Positions 52,472 to 62,386 of a stretch of 64,000 bases of DNA are shown in pieces; the first letter of the stretch is position 1, and every line of letters starts with the position of its first letter. The stretch covers positions 150,416-214,415 of the forward strand of contig NZ_DDJO01000009.1 of the NCBI RefSeq assembly GCF_002339505.1. Direction: 5' to 3'. A model generated the notes under the pieces. It was not told the DNA's origin. It saw only the letters and a list, made by a program, of their open reading frames with translations, and did not search any database. A program made the translations under genes and the position numbers. Origin of the DNA: Corynebacterium sp. UBA2622. Its GTDB lineage: Bacteria > Actinomycetota > Actinomycetes > Mycobacteriales > Mycobacteriaceae.

Positions 52472-54301
52472 TTAGTTCTCCTCGGGGTCTGCGGGGCGGT
52501 CCCCGGCGGCGACGGGCGTGCGGGAGGTGTCGCCGTCGAGGGCGCGGGGGCGCGCGCGCTCGTCGTCGACAAGCTTGTAGATCTTGCCCATGCCGTTGAC
52601 GGAGGGCCTGGACCAGAATCGGTTGCGGGAGGCGAGGATCATCAGCGGCGCGGTGACGAGGAAGGTGACCACGAGGTCGAAGATGGTGGTCAGGCCCATC
52701 GTGAAGGCGAAGCCCTTGACGTCGCCGACCGCGAGGAAGTAGATGATCACGGCGCCGATGAGCGTGACCATGTTGCCGGTGACCACGGTCTCCTTCGCGC
52801 GGTCCCAGCCGTGGGCCGTGGCCGAGCGGAACGTCTTGCCCTTGCGCAGCTCGTCCTTGATGCGCTCGTAGATGACCACAAAGGAGTCGGCCGTGGTGCC
52901 CACGCCGATGATGAGGCCGGCCACGCCGGACAGGTCCAGCGAGTAGCCGATCCACCGGCCGAGCAGCACCAGCGCGCCGTAGACGAGCAGGCCGGAGACC
53001 GCCAGCGTGAACAGGGAGATCAGGCCGAAGAGACGGTAGTAGGCGAAGACGAAGACGGCCACGAGGATCAGGCCCGCGATACCCGCGTAGAGGCCCGCCT
53101 TGAGCGAGGCCAGGCCGAGCGACGGCGGCACGGTCATTGCGGTGCCGCCGGGTTCACCGTTCTCACCGGCGAAGGACAGCGGCAGCGCACCGTAGCGCAG
53201 GTTGTTGGCCAGGGCCTCCGCCTCCTCCTGGGAGAACTTTCCGGTGATCGACGTGGCGGAGCCGGGCGGGGTCGAGCCCTGGATGACCGGCGCGGAGATG
53301 ACCTGGGAGTCCAGGGTGATCGCGATCTGCTTGCCGATCATCTCGCTTGTCAGCTGCGCCCACGTCTGGGAGCCGTTCGACTCGCCCGCCTGGCTGAACG
53401 CGAAGCTGATCTCCATCTGGCTGGACTGCGGGTTGAACCCGCCGGTGATCGCGCGGCCGGTGTCGATCTGGTCACCGGTGAGGCGCTTGCCGTCGGGGCC
53501 GCTCTGGCCGTTGAGCAGGGGCACCGCGTCGAGCAGCAGCGGCTGGCCCGAGTCGGAGTCGCAGGCGACGAGGGGCTTGGCCTCGTCGTCGGTTCCGGCG
53601 AGCGGGTCGGTCGAATTTGCCGAGCAGACCGAAGACATCAGGGCCATCGCCGCGAACTGGGTGGTCGGGTCATCGGACTGGCGCGTCTCGCGCAGCATGT
53701 CCGTCGTTTCCTTGCGGCGGTCCGCGGCCTGCACGGGGCCGTCCGGATCGGGCAGGGGCTCGGCGTTCAGGGCCGGAGCGTCTCCCCCGCCGAGCTGGGA
53801 CGTCGCCTGCTTAACGACGTCCTGCGCGGTGTCCTTGTCCATCACGCCGTACTTGACCCACTGGTTGGCCATGTCCACGAGCGCCGGGGTGAACGTCGCC
53901 GGGTCGGGCGGGGTGCCCTGCAGCACCGGCCGGAACGCGAGCTGGGAGGTCTGGCCCAGGTTGCGTACCTCGGAGGTGTCGTCCCCCGCGGCCGTGATGA
54001 CGAGGGTGTTGCCGTCAACGACCACGGTGGCGCCGCTGACGCCCATGCCGTTGACGCGGTTCTCGATGATGTTGCGGGCGTCCTCCAGCTGGTCGCGGGT
54101 GGGCTCCTGGCCCTGCGGGACCAGCGTCACGCGGGTCCCGCCCTGCAGGTCGATGCCCAGTTTGGGGGTCGCGGACCTGTCCCCGGTGAACAACACCAGG
54201 GAGTACACGATGACGACAAGGAGCGCGAAGAGGGCGAGGGCCCTGGCCGGCCACGTCCTTTTCGCGCCCGCGTCGCTCGAACGCCGATTTCTTGCGGACA
54301 C
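52472..54301 (-). CDS. secD: Protein export membrane protein SecD
   Basis: Partner of SecF, 609 residues. TM1 (ALALFALLVVIVYSLVLFTG) is followed by KLGIDLQGGTRVTLVP, a large external domain with an inserted acidic, Pro-rich segment, then the hairpin region (ITGKFSQEEAEALANNLRYGALP) and TM2-6 with GVGTTADSFVVIYERIKDELRKG. I use the GTG at 54301, 8 bases after AGAGGAG; a TTG at 54328 is less likely. The 165 bases between it and ruvB contain a long GC-rich hairpin (about 54337-54382) but no yajC. Confidence 0.95.
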   Translation of the reverse strand: MSARNRRSSDAGAKRTWPARALALFALLVVIVYSLVLFTGDRSATPKLGIDLQGGTRVTLVPQGQEPTRDQLEDARNIIENRVNGMGVSGATVVVDGNTLVITAAGDDTSEVRNLGQTSQLAFRPVLQGTPPDPATFTPALVDMANQWVKYGVMDKDTAQDVVKQATSQLGGGDAPALNAEPLPDPDGPVQAADRRKETTDMLRETRQSDDPTTQFAAMALMSSVCSANSTDPLAGTDDEAKPLVACDSDSGQPLLLDAVPLLNGQSGPDGKRLTGDQIDTGRAITGGFNPQSSQMEISFAFSQAGESNGSQTWAQLTSEMIGKQIAITLDSQVISAPVIQGSTPPGSATSITGKFSQEEAEALANNLRYGALPLSFAGENGEPGGTAMTVPPSLGLASLKAGLYAGIAGLILVAVFVFAYYRLFGLISLFTLAVSGLLVYGALVLLGRWIGYSLDLSGVAGLIIGVGTTADSFVVIYERIKDELRKGKTFRSATAHGWDRAKETVVTGNMVTLIGAVIIYFLAVGDVKGFAFTMGLTTIFDLVVTFLVTAPLMILASRNRFWSRPSVNGMGKIYKLVDDERARPRALDGDTSRTPVAAGDRPADPEEN

Positions 54302-54466
54302 TGAGGCAACTCCTCTATTTCGGTACAACCGTTTTCACTCTCCCCGCCCGCGGGCCACCCGGACCGGGCCCGCGCGGGGAAACGCACAACGGGTCATGCT
54401 ACGTCATCGTCGCGGCGTGACGTGGCTGGGCCCCGCGCGGGTCGGGTGAAAAACGCGGGCGGCATA

Positions 54467-55543
<1,077 letters not shown>

Positions 55544-55560
55544 GCGCTACACCCTACCGT

Positions 55561-56166
55561 CTACTTCTTGCCCAGCTCACTGAGCGCGGAGCGCAGCAGT
55601 GCGGAGGAGGATTCCCGCGGCGAGTCCTCCGCGAGCTTCTCGACGACCGGCCGCGCGGCGCGGTCGGTGAACCCGAGGCCGAGCAGTGCCTCGATCACCT
55701 GCTCGGTGGCGTGGCTCGTCCCGCCGGTCGAGGCGGAGGGGGCGGGGGTTCCGTCACCCGCGTAGAAACCCTCCACCTTGTCCTTGAGCTCCAGCACCAG
55801 GCGCTCCGCCATCTTCTTGCCCACCCCGGGGATGGACTGGATCGCCTTGGCGTCGCCGGAGGTGATGTGGCCCGCCAGCTCGGAGGGCTCGAAGACGGCG
55901 AGGCAGGCCAGGGCGAGCTTCGGCCCGAGCCCGGAGACCGTCTGCAGGCGGTGGAACATGGTCCGGGCGCCGTCGTCGGTAAAGCCGTAGAGGGTGACCC
56001 CGTCATCCTTGACCACCATCGCGGTGAGGACGCGAACGTGCTCGCCCCGGGTGAGGCGGCCGAGGGTGGGCGGCGCCGCCAGGAAGCGGTAACCCACGCC
56101 GGCGCATTCGATGACAGCGTGGTCGAGGCCGATGGAGAGCACTTCCCCGTTGAGAGAATCAATCAT
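55561..56166 (-). CDS. ruvA: Holliday junction DNA helicase subunit RuvA
   Basis: Junction-binding tetramer, 201 residues. The OB-fold start MIDSLNGEVLSIGLDHAVIE, the two helix-hairpin-helix motifs (LQTVSGLGPKLALACLA, IQSIPGVGKKMAERLVLEL) and the C-terminal RuvB-binding domain (ATEQVIEALLGLGFTDRAA) are all recognisable. Its ATG overlaps the ruvC stop by 8 bases. Confidence 0.97.
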   Translation of the reverse strand: MIDSLNGEVLSIGLDHAVIECAGVGYRFLAAPPTLGRLTRGEHVRVLTAMVVKDDGVTLYGFTDDGARTMFHRLQTVSGLGPKLALACLAVFEPSELAGHITSGDAKAIQSIPGVGKKMAERLVLELKDKVEGFYAGDGTPAPSASTGGTSHATEQVIEALLGLGFTDRAARPVVEKLAEDSPRESSSALLRSALSELGKK

Positions 56167-56713
56167 CGCGTTTTTCGGGTCCTGTCTGGGTGGTGGCGGC
56201 TGCCAGGGCCGCGCTGCGGGCGATCAGTGGCGCGCGCCAGCAGTGGCACACCGCGATGGCGAGCGCGTCCGCGGCGTCGGCGGGCTTCGGCGGCTCGCCG
56301 AGCCCGAGGATGCGCGTGATCATGTTGGTCATCTGTTTCTTGTCCGCGCGCCCGTTGCCGGAGATCGACTTCTTCACCTCGGAGGGGGTGTACATGTGCA
56401 CCGGGATCCCCTGCTCGGCGGCGGCGAGGATGAGCACACCGACGGCGTGGGCCGTGTGCATGACCGTGGAGACGTTGCCGCGCTCGAAGATGCGCTCCAT
56501 GGCGATGACGTCCGGCCGGTAGTCCTCGATCCACTCGCGCACAGCCATGGACAGGCGCAGGAGGCGTTCGGAGAGCTCCGCACCGGCAGGGGTGCGCACC
56601 ACGCCCACGGCGACGGGGATGACCTGGCGGCCGCGGCCCGCCTCGACAACCGAGAGACCGCAGCGCGTCAAACCCGGGTCGATGCCCATGACACGCAGAC
56701 CCGCAAGATTCAC
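56159..56713 (-). CDS. ruvC: Crossover junction endodeoxyribonuclease RuvC
   Basis: Resolves Holliday junctions by paired nicks. The four acidic catalytic residues are visible: GIDPGLTRCG (D12), VIAMERIFERGN, and the pair in PADAADALAIAVCH; PSEVKKSISGNGRADKKQ is the DNA-binding loop. GTG at 56713 (184 residues) has GAGGGAGGG upstream; an earlier start would add 14 unsupported residues. A degenerate LexA-like palindrome lies 37 bases upstream. Confidence 0.95.
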   Translation of the reverse strand: MNLAGLRVMGIDPGLTRCGLSVVEAGRGRQVIPVAVGVVRTPAGAELSERLLRLSMAVREWIEDYRPDVIAMERIFERGNVSTVMHTAHAVGVLILAAAEQGIPVHMYTPSEVKKSISGNGRADKKQMTNMITRILGLGEPPKPADAADALAIAVCHCWRAPLIARSAALAAATTQTGPEKRDD

Positions 56714-56749
56714 GCCACCCTCCCTCGCGTTAGACCCAGACCGATTCAC

Positions 56750-56765
56750 TGACACATATGTTCTA
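56750..56765 (-). promoter_or_regulatory. Degenerate LexA-like (SOS box) sequence before ruvC
   Basis: TAGAACATATGTGTCA on the minus strand. Against a TCGAAC-A-nn-T-GTTCGA type consensus, 10 of 14 specified positions match, with a symmetric core ACATATGT. The right half is poor, so this is only a candidate. Confidence 0.35.
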
Positions 56766-56818
56766 CCACATGACCCGGCGCGACCCTCCCCGTGACGGCC
56801 GGCAGCGGGTGGGAACGG

Positions 56819-56844
56819 AAAAACCCCGCCGGGCCGGGCGGGGC
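56819..56844 (-). terminator. Rho-independent terminator after yebC
   Basis: Perfect 7-base stem CCCCGCC / GGCGGGG, loop CGGCCC, then TTTTT on the minus strand, about 30 bases past the yebC stop. Confidence 0.9.
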
Positions 56845-56872
56845 TGAGGCGCTGCGGGAAGGGTGGCTGCGC

Positions 56873-57625
56873 CTACGCGCCGAGCTGCTCCGCCACCTCG
56901 TCGGAGATGGTCATGTTGGTGTAGACGTTCTGCACGTCGTCTGAGTCCTCGAGTGCGTCGATGAGGCGCTCCATCTTCCGCGCGCCGTCGACGTCCATGT
57001 CCACCTCCACGGAGGCGCGGAAATCCTGCTCGGCATCCTCAACCTCGATGCCCTCGGCAACGAGCGCGTCGCGGACGGCGTGCAGATCGGTCGGGGCGCA
57101 GATGACCTCAAAGAGCTCCCCGAGGTCGTTGACTTCCTCGGCGCCCGCGTCCAGCACGGCCATGAGAACGTCATCCTCGGTGAGCTCGCCCTTCTTCACC
57201 GTGACCACGCCAGTGCGGCTGAAGAGGTAGCCGACGGAACCGGACTCACCGAGGTTGCCGCCGTTCTTCGTCATGGCGGTGCGAACCTCGGTCGCGGCGC
57301 GGTTGCGGTTGTCGGTCAGGCACTCGATGAGCACGGCCACGCCATTGGGGCCGTAGCCCTCGTACATCACGGACTCCCAGTTCGCGCCGCCGGCCTCCTC
57401 ACCGGAGCCGCGCTTGCGGGCGCGCTCGATGTTGTCGTTGGGCACGGAGGCGCGCTTCGCCTTCATGATCATCGTCTCGAGGGTGGGGTTGCCCGCCGGG
57501 TCACCGCCACCGGAGCGGGCCGCCACCTCGATGTCCTTGATCATCTTGGCGAACATCTTGCTGCGCTTCGCGTCGTTGGCGGCTTTCTTGTGCTTCGTGG
57601 TTGCCCACTTTGAGTGGCCTGACAT
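56873..57625 (-). CDS. yebC: YebC/PmpR family protein
   Basis: A 250-residue protein that begins MSGHSKWATTKHKKAANDAK and contains GYGPNGVAVLIECLTDNRNR and GGNLGESGSVGYLFSRTGVV, all diagnostic. The family was long annotated as DNA-binding transcriptional regulators; recent work links members to ribosome stalling relief at proline-rich stretches. Placement upstream of ruvCAB is conserved. The ATG follows GGGGAG by 6 bases. Open frame further upstream is not supported. Confidence 0.95.
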   Translation of the reverse strand: MSGHSKWATTKHKKAANDAKRSKMFAKMIKDIEVAARSGGGDPAGNPTLETMIMKAKRASVPNDNIERARKRGSGEEAGGANWESVMYEGYGPNGVAVLIECLTDNRNRAATEVRTAMTKNGGNLGESGSVGYLFSRTGVVTVKKGELTEDDVLMAVLDAGAEEVNDLGELFEVICAPTDLHAVRDALVAEGIEVEDAEQDFRASVEVDMDVDGARKMERLIDALEDSDDVQNVYTNMTISDEVAEQLGA

Positions 57626-57698
57626 AACCGGCTCCCCTTTCCCTTCGCGGAAATCCTCCAAAGGTGAACGCTCCAAAGGACCTAATGAACAGTCCCTC

Positions 57699-57704
57699 AG
57701 TATA
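57699..57704 (-). promoter_or_regulatory. -10 hexamer for yebC
   Basis: TATACT on the minus strand, an excellent TAnnnT match, giving a leader of about 67 bases before yebC. It overlaps nothing but lies just after the tesB stop. Confidence 0.5.
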
Positions 57705-57721
57705 CGCAGAGGGCCCTTCGC

Positions 57722-58594
57722 TTAGCGACGCTCCCCCTCGCCCGCCGTCGGCACCGGTGTCGCACCGGTGCGCAGGTGCCGGGTCAGCCCCTCCTGCATG
57801 CACACCGCAACAAGGTTGCCGCGCGCGTCGTAGATCTTGCCCTGCGCCAGGCCCCTGCCGTGGTGGGCGGAGGGCGAGGACTGGTCGTAGAGCAGCCAGT
57901 CGTCGGCGCGGAACGGGCGGAGGAACCACATCGCGTGATCCAGGGACGCGAGCTGCACCTTGGCGCCCGGGTGGGGCACGAGCGCGGTGTAGATCAGGGT
58001 CATGTCGGACATGTAAGCCAGCGTGCAGACGTGGAACGTGTCGTCGTCGGGCAGCGCAACCTTGGACTTGAACCACACCAGCTGCTCGGCAGTCGCCCCG
58101 GGGTTGTGCTCGAAACCGTCCGGGGGGACGAGGCGGATGTCCCAGTCCGACCACTCCGTGGCCAGCCCCTGCATGGTCCGCCCCACGGTCTCGTCGGCCG
58201 GCTGCAGGTCCTCGGGCCGCGGAACGCCGCGCATCGGGTCCTGGTGGTCCGGGCCGGTGTCGGAGGTGAGGTGGAAGCTCGCCTGCATGGAAAAGATCAC
58301 CTCCCCGTCCTGCACCGCCTCGACGGTGCGGGTGGAAAAGCTGCGCCCGTCGCGGGGGCGCGAGACCTTGTATATCGTCTCCTCGCTCGCCTTGCCCCCG
58401 CGCAGGAAATACCCGTGGAGCGAATGGACCCTCTTGTCCGCGTCAACGGTTCGGGTGGCCGCCACGAGGGCCTGGCCGGCGACGTGGCCGCCGAAGGTGC
58501 GGACGAAGATTTCCGATTCCATCGCGCGGCCGCGGTAGATGTCCTTGTCTATCCGCTCGAGGTCGAGCACTGCCTGGATCGCCGGGGTGTTCAT
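57722..58594 (-). CDS. tesB: Acyl-CoA thioesterase II
   Basis: A 290-residue double-hotdog thioesterase that hydrolyses acyl-CoAs. The first hotdog includes FGGHVAGQALVAATRTV and HSLHGYFLRGG; the second includes SLDHAMWFLRPFRADDWLLY and GRGLAQGKIYDARGNLVA. No Shine-Dalgarno sequence; TAGTCT ends 8 bases before the ATG, suggesting a leaderless mRNA. Confidence 0.94.
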   Translation of the reverse strand: MNTPAIQAVLDLERIDKDIYRGRAMESEIFVRTFGGHVAGQALVAATRTVDADKRVHSLHGYFLRGGKASEETIYKVSRPRDGRSFSTRTVEAVQDGEVIFSMQASFHLTSDTGPDHQDPMRGVPRPEDLQPADETVGRTMQGLATEWSDWDIRLVPPDGFEHNPGATAEQLVWFKSKVALPDDDTFHVCTLAYMSDMTLIYTALVPHPGAKVQLASLDHAMWFLRPFRADDWLLYDQSSPSAHHGRGLAQGKIYDARGNLVAVCMQEGLTRHLRTGATPVPTAGEGERR

Positions 58595-58602
58595 GGGAGT
58601 AC

Positions 58603-58608
58603 AGACTA
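58603..58608 (-). promoter_or_regulatory. -10 hexamer for leaderless tesB
   Basis: TAGTCT on the minus strand, 8 bases before the tesB ATG at 58594. Confidence 0.5.
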
Positions 58609-58645
58609 GCGCCCCGCCACTGCAGCCGGGCGGCGGCCCGCACGG

Positions 58646-59113
58646 CTACAGCGACAGTGAGCAGAACTGCGGCAGCGGGGCGGTGCCTCCGAGGCGCAGC
58701 GCCCGCACGACGGGGTTGAGGCGCAGCGCCCGGGTGTCCGCGACGGCGTCGTTGTAGAAACGTAGCGCGAGCATGACGCGGGTGTCGGCGTCGGTCGTGT
58801 CGTGCACGCGGCGGGGCTCCGCCGCCGCTCCCGCGAGCAGGGGCGCCGCCTCCTCCCCGAGGCGCGCCTCCGCGGCGATGCGGGCATCGAGGTCCCCTGG
58901 CAGCAGGGGCACCTCCTCCGCCGCCCGGGCCGCGTCCGTCAGCTCCGGGTGGTACGCGGCGAGGACCGCGCAGCGTCGGTCCAGGGCGGCTTGCAGGGCG
59001 TCGCGCGACCGGTCGACGCGGATGTGCAGGCGGTCGAGGCGCTGGGCGGTGACCACGGACCACACAACCAGCGCTGTCAGCGCGACGGCGGCGATAAACC
59101 ACAGGGCTGTCAC
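58646..59113 (-). CDS. LemA-like membrane-anchored protein of unknown function
   Basis: A 155-residue protein starting at GTG. One N-terminal span (LWFIAAVALTALVVWSVVTA) is followed by a helical region with RSRDALQAALDRRCAVLAAY, an Ala/Glu-rich stretch, and LALRFYNDAVADTRALRLNP, which resembles the YNxAV helix of LemA proteins. It ends CSLSL. It sits 7 bases after pimA in the PIM gene cluster, where Actinobacteria usually carry a small membrane protein. Role unknown; its neighbours suggest envelope work. Confidence 0.65.
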   Translation of the reverse strand: MTALWFIAAVALTALVVWSVVTAQRLDRLHIRVDRSRDALQAALDRRCAVLAAYHPELTDAARAAEEVPLLPGDLDARIAAEARLGEEAAPLLAGAAAEPRRVHDTTDADTRVMLALRFYNDAVADTRALRLNPVVRALRLGGTAPLPQFCSLSL

Positions 59114-59120
59114 GGCCGGG

Positions 59121-60218
59121 TCACCACGGGTCCACCGTGACCTTCTCCCCGTGCGAGACCGTCTCGTAGACCGCGAGAATCTGCGCCGAGACGCTCGCCC
59201 AGTCGTAGGCGCTGGCGCGGGCGGTGCCGGCGTCGATGAGGCGGTTGCGGGCGGCGGGGTCGTCGATAAGCGAGCGCAGCACCGCGGCGAGTGCGGTGCT
59301 GTCCCCCACGGGGAAGAGTGCACCGGCCGGGGTGGCGGATTCCGCGTCGCAGACCGCGGCGAAGGCCTCGAGGTCGCTGGCGACCACCGCGCACCCCGCC
59401 GCCATCGCCTCGACGAGCACGATGCCGAAGGACTCCCCCCCGGTATTGGGGGCGACGTAGATGTCTGCACGTCCGAGGATGCGCGCCTTCTCCCCGTCGG
59501 AGACGCGCCCGGCAAATTCGACTCCCGGCACCGTGCGCGGCGCGCCGCCGCCCATGACGGTCACGCGCGCGGGCCGGTCGAGCTCGTGCAGGGCGGAGAG
59601 GAGGATTTCGAGACCCTTGCGGGGCTCGTCGAGGCGGCCCAGGAAGACTATCTCCACGTCCGGGGAGGTGTTGCGCTCCCCGCGGCGGGCCGCGAAGGCG
59701 GAGGTGTCCACGCCGTTGGGGATGAGCACGGGATCCGTGCCCACCTGTTCAACCTGCCAGCGCCGGGCCATCTCGCTGACGGCGATGCCACCGCGGATCT
59801 TCTCCAGACCGATGCGCAGGGTGGGTAGCGCGGCGCGCAGGGCGAGCGACGACTCCGCCGAGGCGTGGTAGGTGGCCACGATGGGGCCGTGCGCCATCAT
59901 GAGCGCCGCCAACGAGTAGCTGGGCGCATTCGGCTCGTGGATGTGCAGGACATCGAAGTCGCCGCGCTGGATGAATTCCCGGGTGAGGCGGCGCACGCGG
60001 GGGCCGACGGAGAGGCGCGCCACCGACCCGTTGTAGGGGATCGGGATGGCTCCGCCGCCCCGGGTGACCCAGCCGGGAAGCTCGGCCGCCGGGGAGGCGG
60101 GGCCGAGCACCCCAACGGAATGCCCGCGGGATCGCAGGACACGGGCCAGGTCAAGCACGTGGGCTTGAACTCCCCCTGGTTCGTCGAAGGAGTACGGGCA
60201 GACGAGGCCGACGCGCAT
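59121..60218 (-). CDS. pimA: Phosphatidylinositol alpha-mannosyltransferase PimA (GT4)
   Basis: Transfers the first mannose from GDP-mannose to phosphatidylinositol on the inner face of the membrane. GLVCPYSFDEPGGVQAHVLDL is the GT4 entry loop, ATYHASAESS holds the catalytic-region His, FLGRLDEPRKGLEILLSAL the GDP-binding region and NTGGESFGIVLVEAMAAG the conserved EX7E. Order pgsA-patA-pimA strongly supports PimA over other GT4 enzymes. 365 residues, 11 bases after patA. Confidence 0.93.
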   Translation of the reverse strand: MRVGLVCPYSFDEPGGVQAHVLDLARVLRSRGHSVGVLGPASPAAELPGWVTRGGGAIPIPYNGSVARLSVGPRVRRLTREFIQRGDFDVLHIHEPNAPSYSLAALMMAHGPIVATYHASAESSLALRAALPTLRIGLEKIRGGIAVSEMARRWQVEQVGTDPVLIPNGVDTSAFAARRGERNTSPDVEIVFLGRLDEPRKGLEILLSALHELDRPARVTVMGGGAPRTVPGVEFAGRVSDGEKARILGRADIYVAPNTGGESFGIVLVEAMAAGCAVVASDLEAFAAVCDAESATPAGALFPVGDSTALAAVLRSLIDDPAARNRLIDAGTARASAYDWASVSAQILAVYETVSHGEKVTVDPW

Positions 60219-60229
60219 GGACCCGCCCC

Positions 60230-61138
60230 CTAGTTCCGCGGCCGTCTAAACGGCTGGTAGGCGCGGTCGGCGGGCCACATGGGCTGGAGCATGTGCCAGT
60301 CCCGCGGGTGCCGGGCGATATTGCGCTGGAAGCGCTCGGCGACCCGCTGCGTCGTCTCCCCCACGCCGGTGACCTCCACGGGCGGATCGATGCGCAGGCC
60401 CCACCCCGCGCCCTCGAACCAGGAGTGCACGGTGAGCAGCTCGGCCCCCGTGTCCGCGGCGAGCTTTGCGGGGCCGGCGGGCATGGTCGTGTCCTCCCCG
60501 AAGAAGGTGACGGGCACGCCGCGGCTGGTGAGGTCGCGTTCCCCGAGCAGACAGACGATGCCGTTACCGCGCAGCACCTCCGTCAGGCGGGCGTAGGGGT
60601 GGGTCGCACCGCCGGTGAGGGGTAGAACCTCGAACCCGAGTGATTCGCGGAATTCAACGAAGGCGGTGTAGAGCGCCTCCGGCCTCAGGCGTTCCGCGAC
60701 GGTGGTGAACCGCCCGTAGTTGGCCACGAGCCACATGCCGGCCATGTCCCAGTTGCCGGAGTGCGGCAGGGTGAGCACCACGCCCCTGCCCTGCCCCAGG
60801 GCGGCATCCAGGTGCTCCCGGCCCTGCAGCGAACGGGTCAGCTCCGCCACCACGTTCGGGTCACCCGCAAGGCGCGGCAGGCGGAAGGCCTCGCGCCAGT
60901 ACCGGGCGTAGGAGCGCACGGAGTCCCGGACGAGCTCGCGGGTGACGTTTTCCGGCCCGACCACCCGGGAGAGGTTACGGCGCAGCATGTCCATGCCGCG
61001 CCCTCCGTCCGAGGCTTGGTCGGCGCCCCAGGTGAACGCGCGATCCGCGACGGGCCCGGGAAGCGCCCCGACGACCTTCCACCCGGCCAGGTAAGCGGCC
61101 GCAGCGGCCCTTCCACGCAGGTCATCTGCGGAGCTCAC
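60230..61138 (-). CDS. patA: Phosphatidylinositol mannoside acyltransferase
   Basis: LpxL/HtrB-family acyltransferase that acylates the mannose of PIM. The HX4D-like catalytic motif is LPHSGNWDMAGMW, with LGERDLTSRGVPVTFFGE and MPAGPAKLAADTGAELL further on. At 302 residues it fits. The GTG at 61138 overlaps the pgsA stop by 4 bases, with AAGGAGG 8 bases upstream. Confidence 0.92.
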   Translation of the reverse strand: MSSADDLRGRAAAAAYLAGWKVVGALPGPVADRAFTWGADQASDGGRGMDMLRRNLSRVVGPENVTRELVRDSVRSYARYWREAFRLPRLAGDPNVVAELTRSLQGREHLDAALGQGRGVVLTLPHSGNWDMAGMWLVANYGRFTTVAERLRPEALYTAFVEFRESLGFEVLPLTGGATHPYARLTEVLRGNGIVCLLGERDLTSRGVPVTFFGEDTTMPAGPAKLAADTGAELLTVHSWFEGAGWGLRIDPPVEVTGVGETTQRVAERFQRNIARHPRDWHMLQPMWPADRAYQPFRRPRN

Positions 61139-61785
61139 CGGCCGGCCTCCTTCGACCCCGCGGGGGCGGCCACGGGGTCGCCGGCGTGGGTGTCGCGTGC
61201 GGCGGTGCGCAAGCGCTGGACCACGGTGAAGATCGAGCCGGCGGCAAGCGTCCATAGCGCGGCCTCGATGGCCCAGGGGACGCCGAGCCCCTCTAGTGCG
61301 AGGCCGCCGAGGCCGATAATGAGCCTCTCCGGGCGTTCGATCAGGCCCCCGACTATCTTCAGGCCCCCCGCCTCACCGCGGGCCTTGATGTAGCTGATCA
61401 CCTGGGAGAGCACGAGCACTACGAGCGCGGCGGCCACGGTGGCGGGCGCGGCGTGGTCCGTGTAGACGAGCCACATGACTATCGCCCCGAACAGCGCCCC
61501 GTCCGTGACGCGGTCACAGCTGGCGTCGAGCGTGGCGCCGTAGGCGCTGCCTCCCCCGCGCAGCCGCGCCATCGTCCCGTCTACCATGTCGAAAGCGGCG
61601 AAGAGCAGGGAGAGTACCGCCGCGAGCACGAGGTGGCCCTGCGGGATGAGCGTCACCGTCACCGCGACGGTGGCGGCTGTGCCCAGGAGGGTGATCGCAT
61701 TCGGGGTCAGGCCCGCCCGGGTCAGGCCCCGCGCCACCGGTTCAACCACGACGGCCGCCGGTTTCCTTCCATAGATGCTAAGCAC
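61135..61785 (-). CDS. pgsA: Phosphatidylinositol phosphate synthase (CDP-alcohol phosphatidyltransferase)
   Basis: Integral membrane enzyme that joins CDP-diacylglycerol with inositol phosphate. The complete CDP-alcohol motif is present: D66 and D69-G70 in FDMVDGTMAR, then G83, D87 and D91 in YGATLDASCDR. Several hydrophobic spans surround it. 216 residues; GTG start overlapping the HIT gene stop by 8 bases. Context with PIM genes supports the inositol rather than glycerol substrate. Confidence 0.93.
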   Translation of the reverse strand: MLSIYGRKPAAVVVEPVARGLTRAGLTPNAITLLGTAATVAVTVTLIPQGHLVLAAVLSLLFAAFDMVDGTMARLRGGGSAYGATLDASCDRVTDGALFGAIVMWLVYTDHAAPATVAAALVVLVLSQVISYIKARGEAGGLKIVGGLIERPERLIIGLGGLALEGLGVPWAIEAALWTLAAGSIFTVVQRLRTAARDTHAGDPVAAPAGSKEAGR

Positions 61786-62386
61786 GGGTGCCCTCCTCCG
61801 CGGTTATCTCGGCCCAGCCCTCCGCCAGCAGCTCGCGGGTCTGCGAGAGCAGCTGCGGCAGCACCTTCGTGCCGGCGAGGACCGTCATGAAGTTCGAGTC
61901 CCCCGCCCAGCGCGGCACCACGTGCAGGTGCAGGTGGTCGCCCACGGAACCGCCCGAAGCCTTGCCCAGGTTCAGCCCCACGTTGATCGCCTCCGGGCGC
62001 GAGACACGCTTCAGCGTTTTCACCGCGCGCTTGGCAAACACCATGAGCTCAGCCGTCTCCTGCTCGGTGAGCGCCTCCAGCTCCGCCACCTTGCGGTAGG
62101 GCACGACCATGAGGTGGCCGGAGTTGTAGGGGTAGAGATTGAGCAGGGCGTAGACCGTCTCGCCGCGGGCGATGATGAGGCTGTCCTCGTCGCTGTGGCG
62201 CGGCGCCTCCACGAAAGGCTCGGCGGAAGCCTCCCCGGTGTTCCGGGCGCTCGAGGGCCGAGACGTAATATAGGCCGAGCGGTACGGCGCCCAGAGCCGC
62301 TCGAGCCTGTCAGGCTCACCCACGCCCGTGTCGACGTAGTCTCCCTCACCCCCGGTGGCCGGGGCGCTATCCCCGCCGGGCCGCAA
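61778..62386 (-). CDS. HIT family hydrolase, AP4A phosphorylase-like
   Basis: A HIT-fold nucleotide-binding protein with the motif HLHLHVVPRW and GSVGDHL before it, closest to the mycobacterial HIT protein that phosphorolyses diadenosine tetraphosphate. RLERLWAPYRSAYI and YPYNSGHLMVVPYRKV are typical. The start is uncertain: a TTG at 62386 (202 residues) has GAGG 6 bases upstream and overlaps thrS by 20 bases; a GTG at 62323 gives 181 residues but would cut into a conserved N-terminal segment (YVDTGVGEPDR). Confidence 0.88.
   Translation of the reverse strand: MRPGGDSAPATGGEGDYVDTGVGEPDRLERLWAPYRSAYITSRPSSARNTGEASAEPFVEAPRHSDEDSLIIARGETVYALLNLYPYNSGHLMVVPYRKVAELEALTEQETAELMVFAKRAVKTLKRVSRPEAINVGLNLGKASGGSVGDHLHLHVVPRWAGDSNFMTVLAGTKVLPQLLSQTRELLAEGWAEITAEEGTRA

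Noticed and set aside
54302..54466. A possible degraded yajC between ruvB and secD
   Set aside because: No frame in this 165-base gap shows the YajC membrane span or its conserved basic tail.
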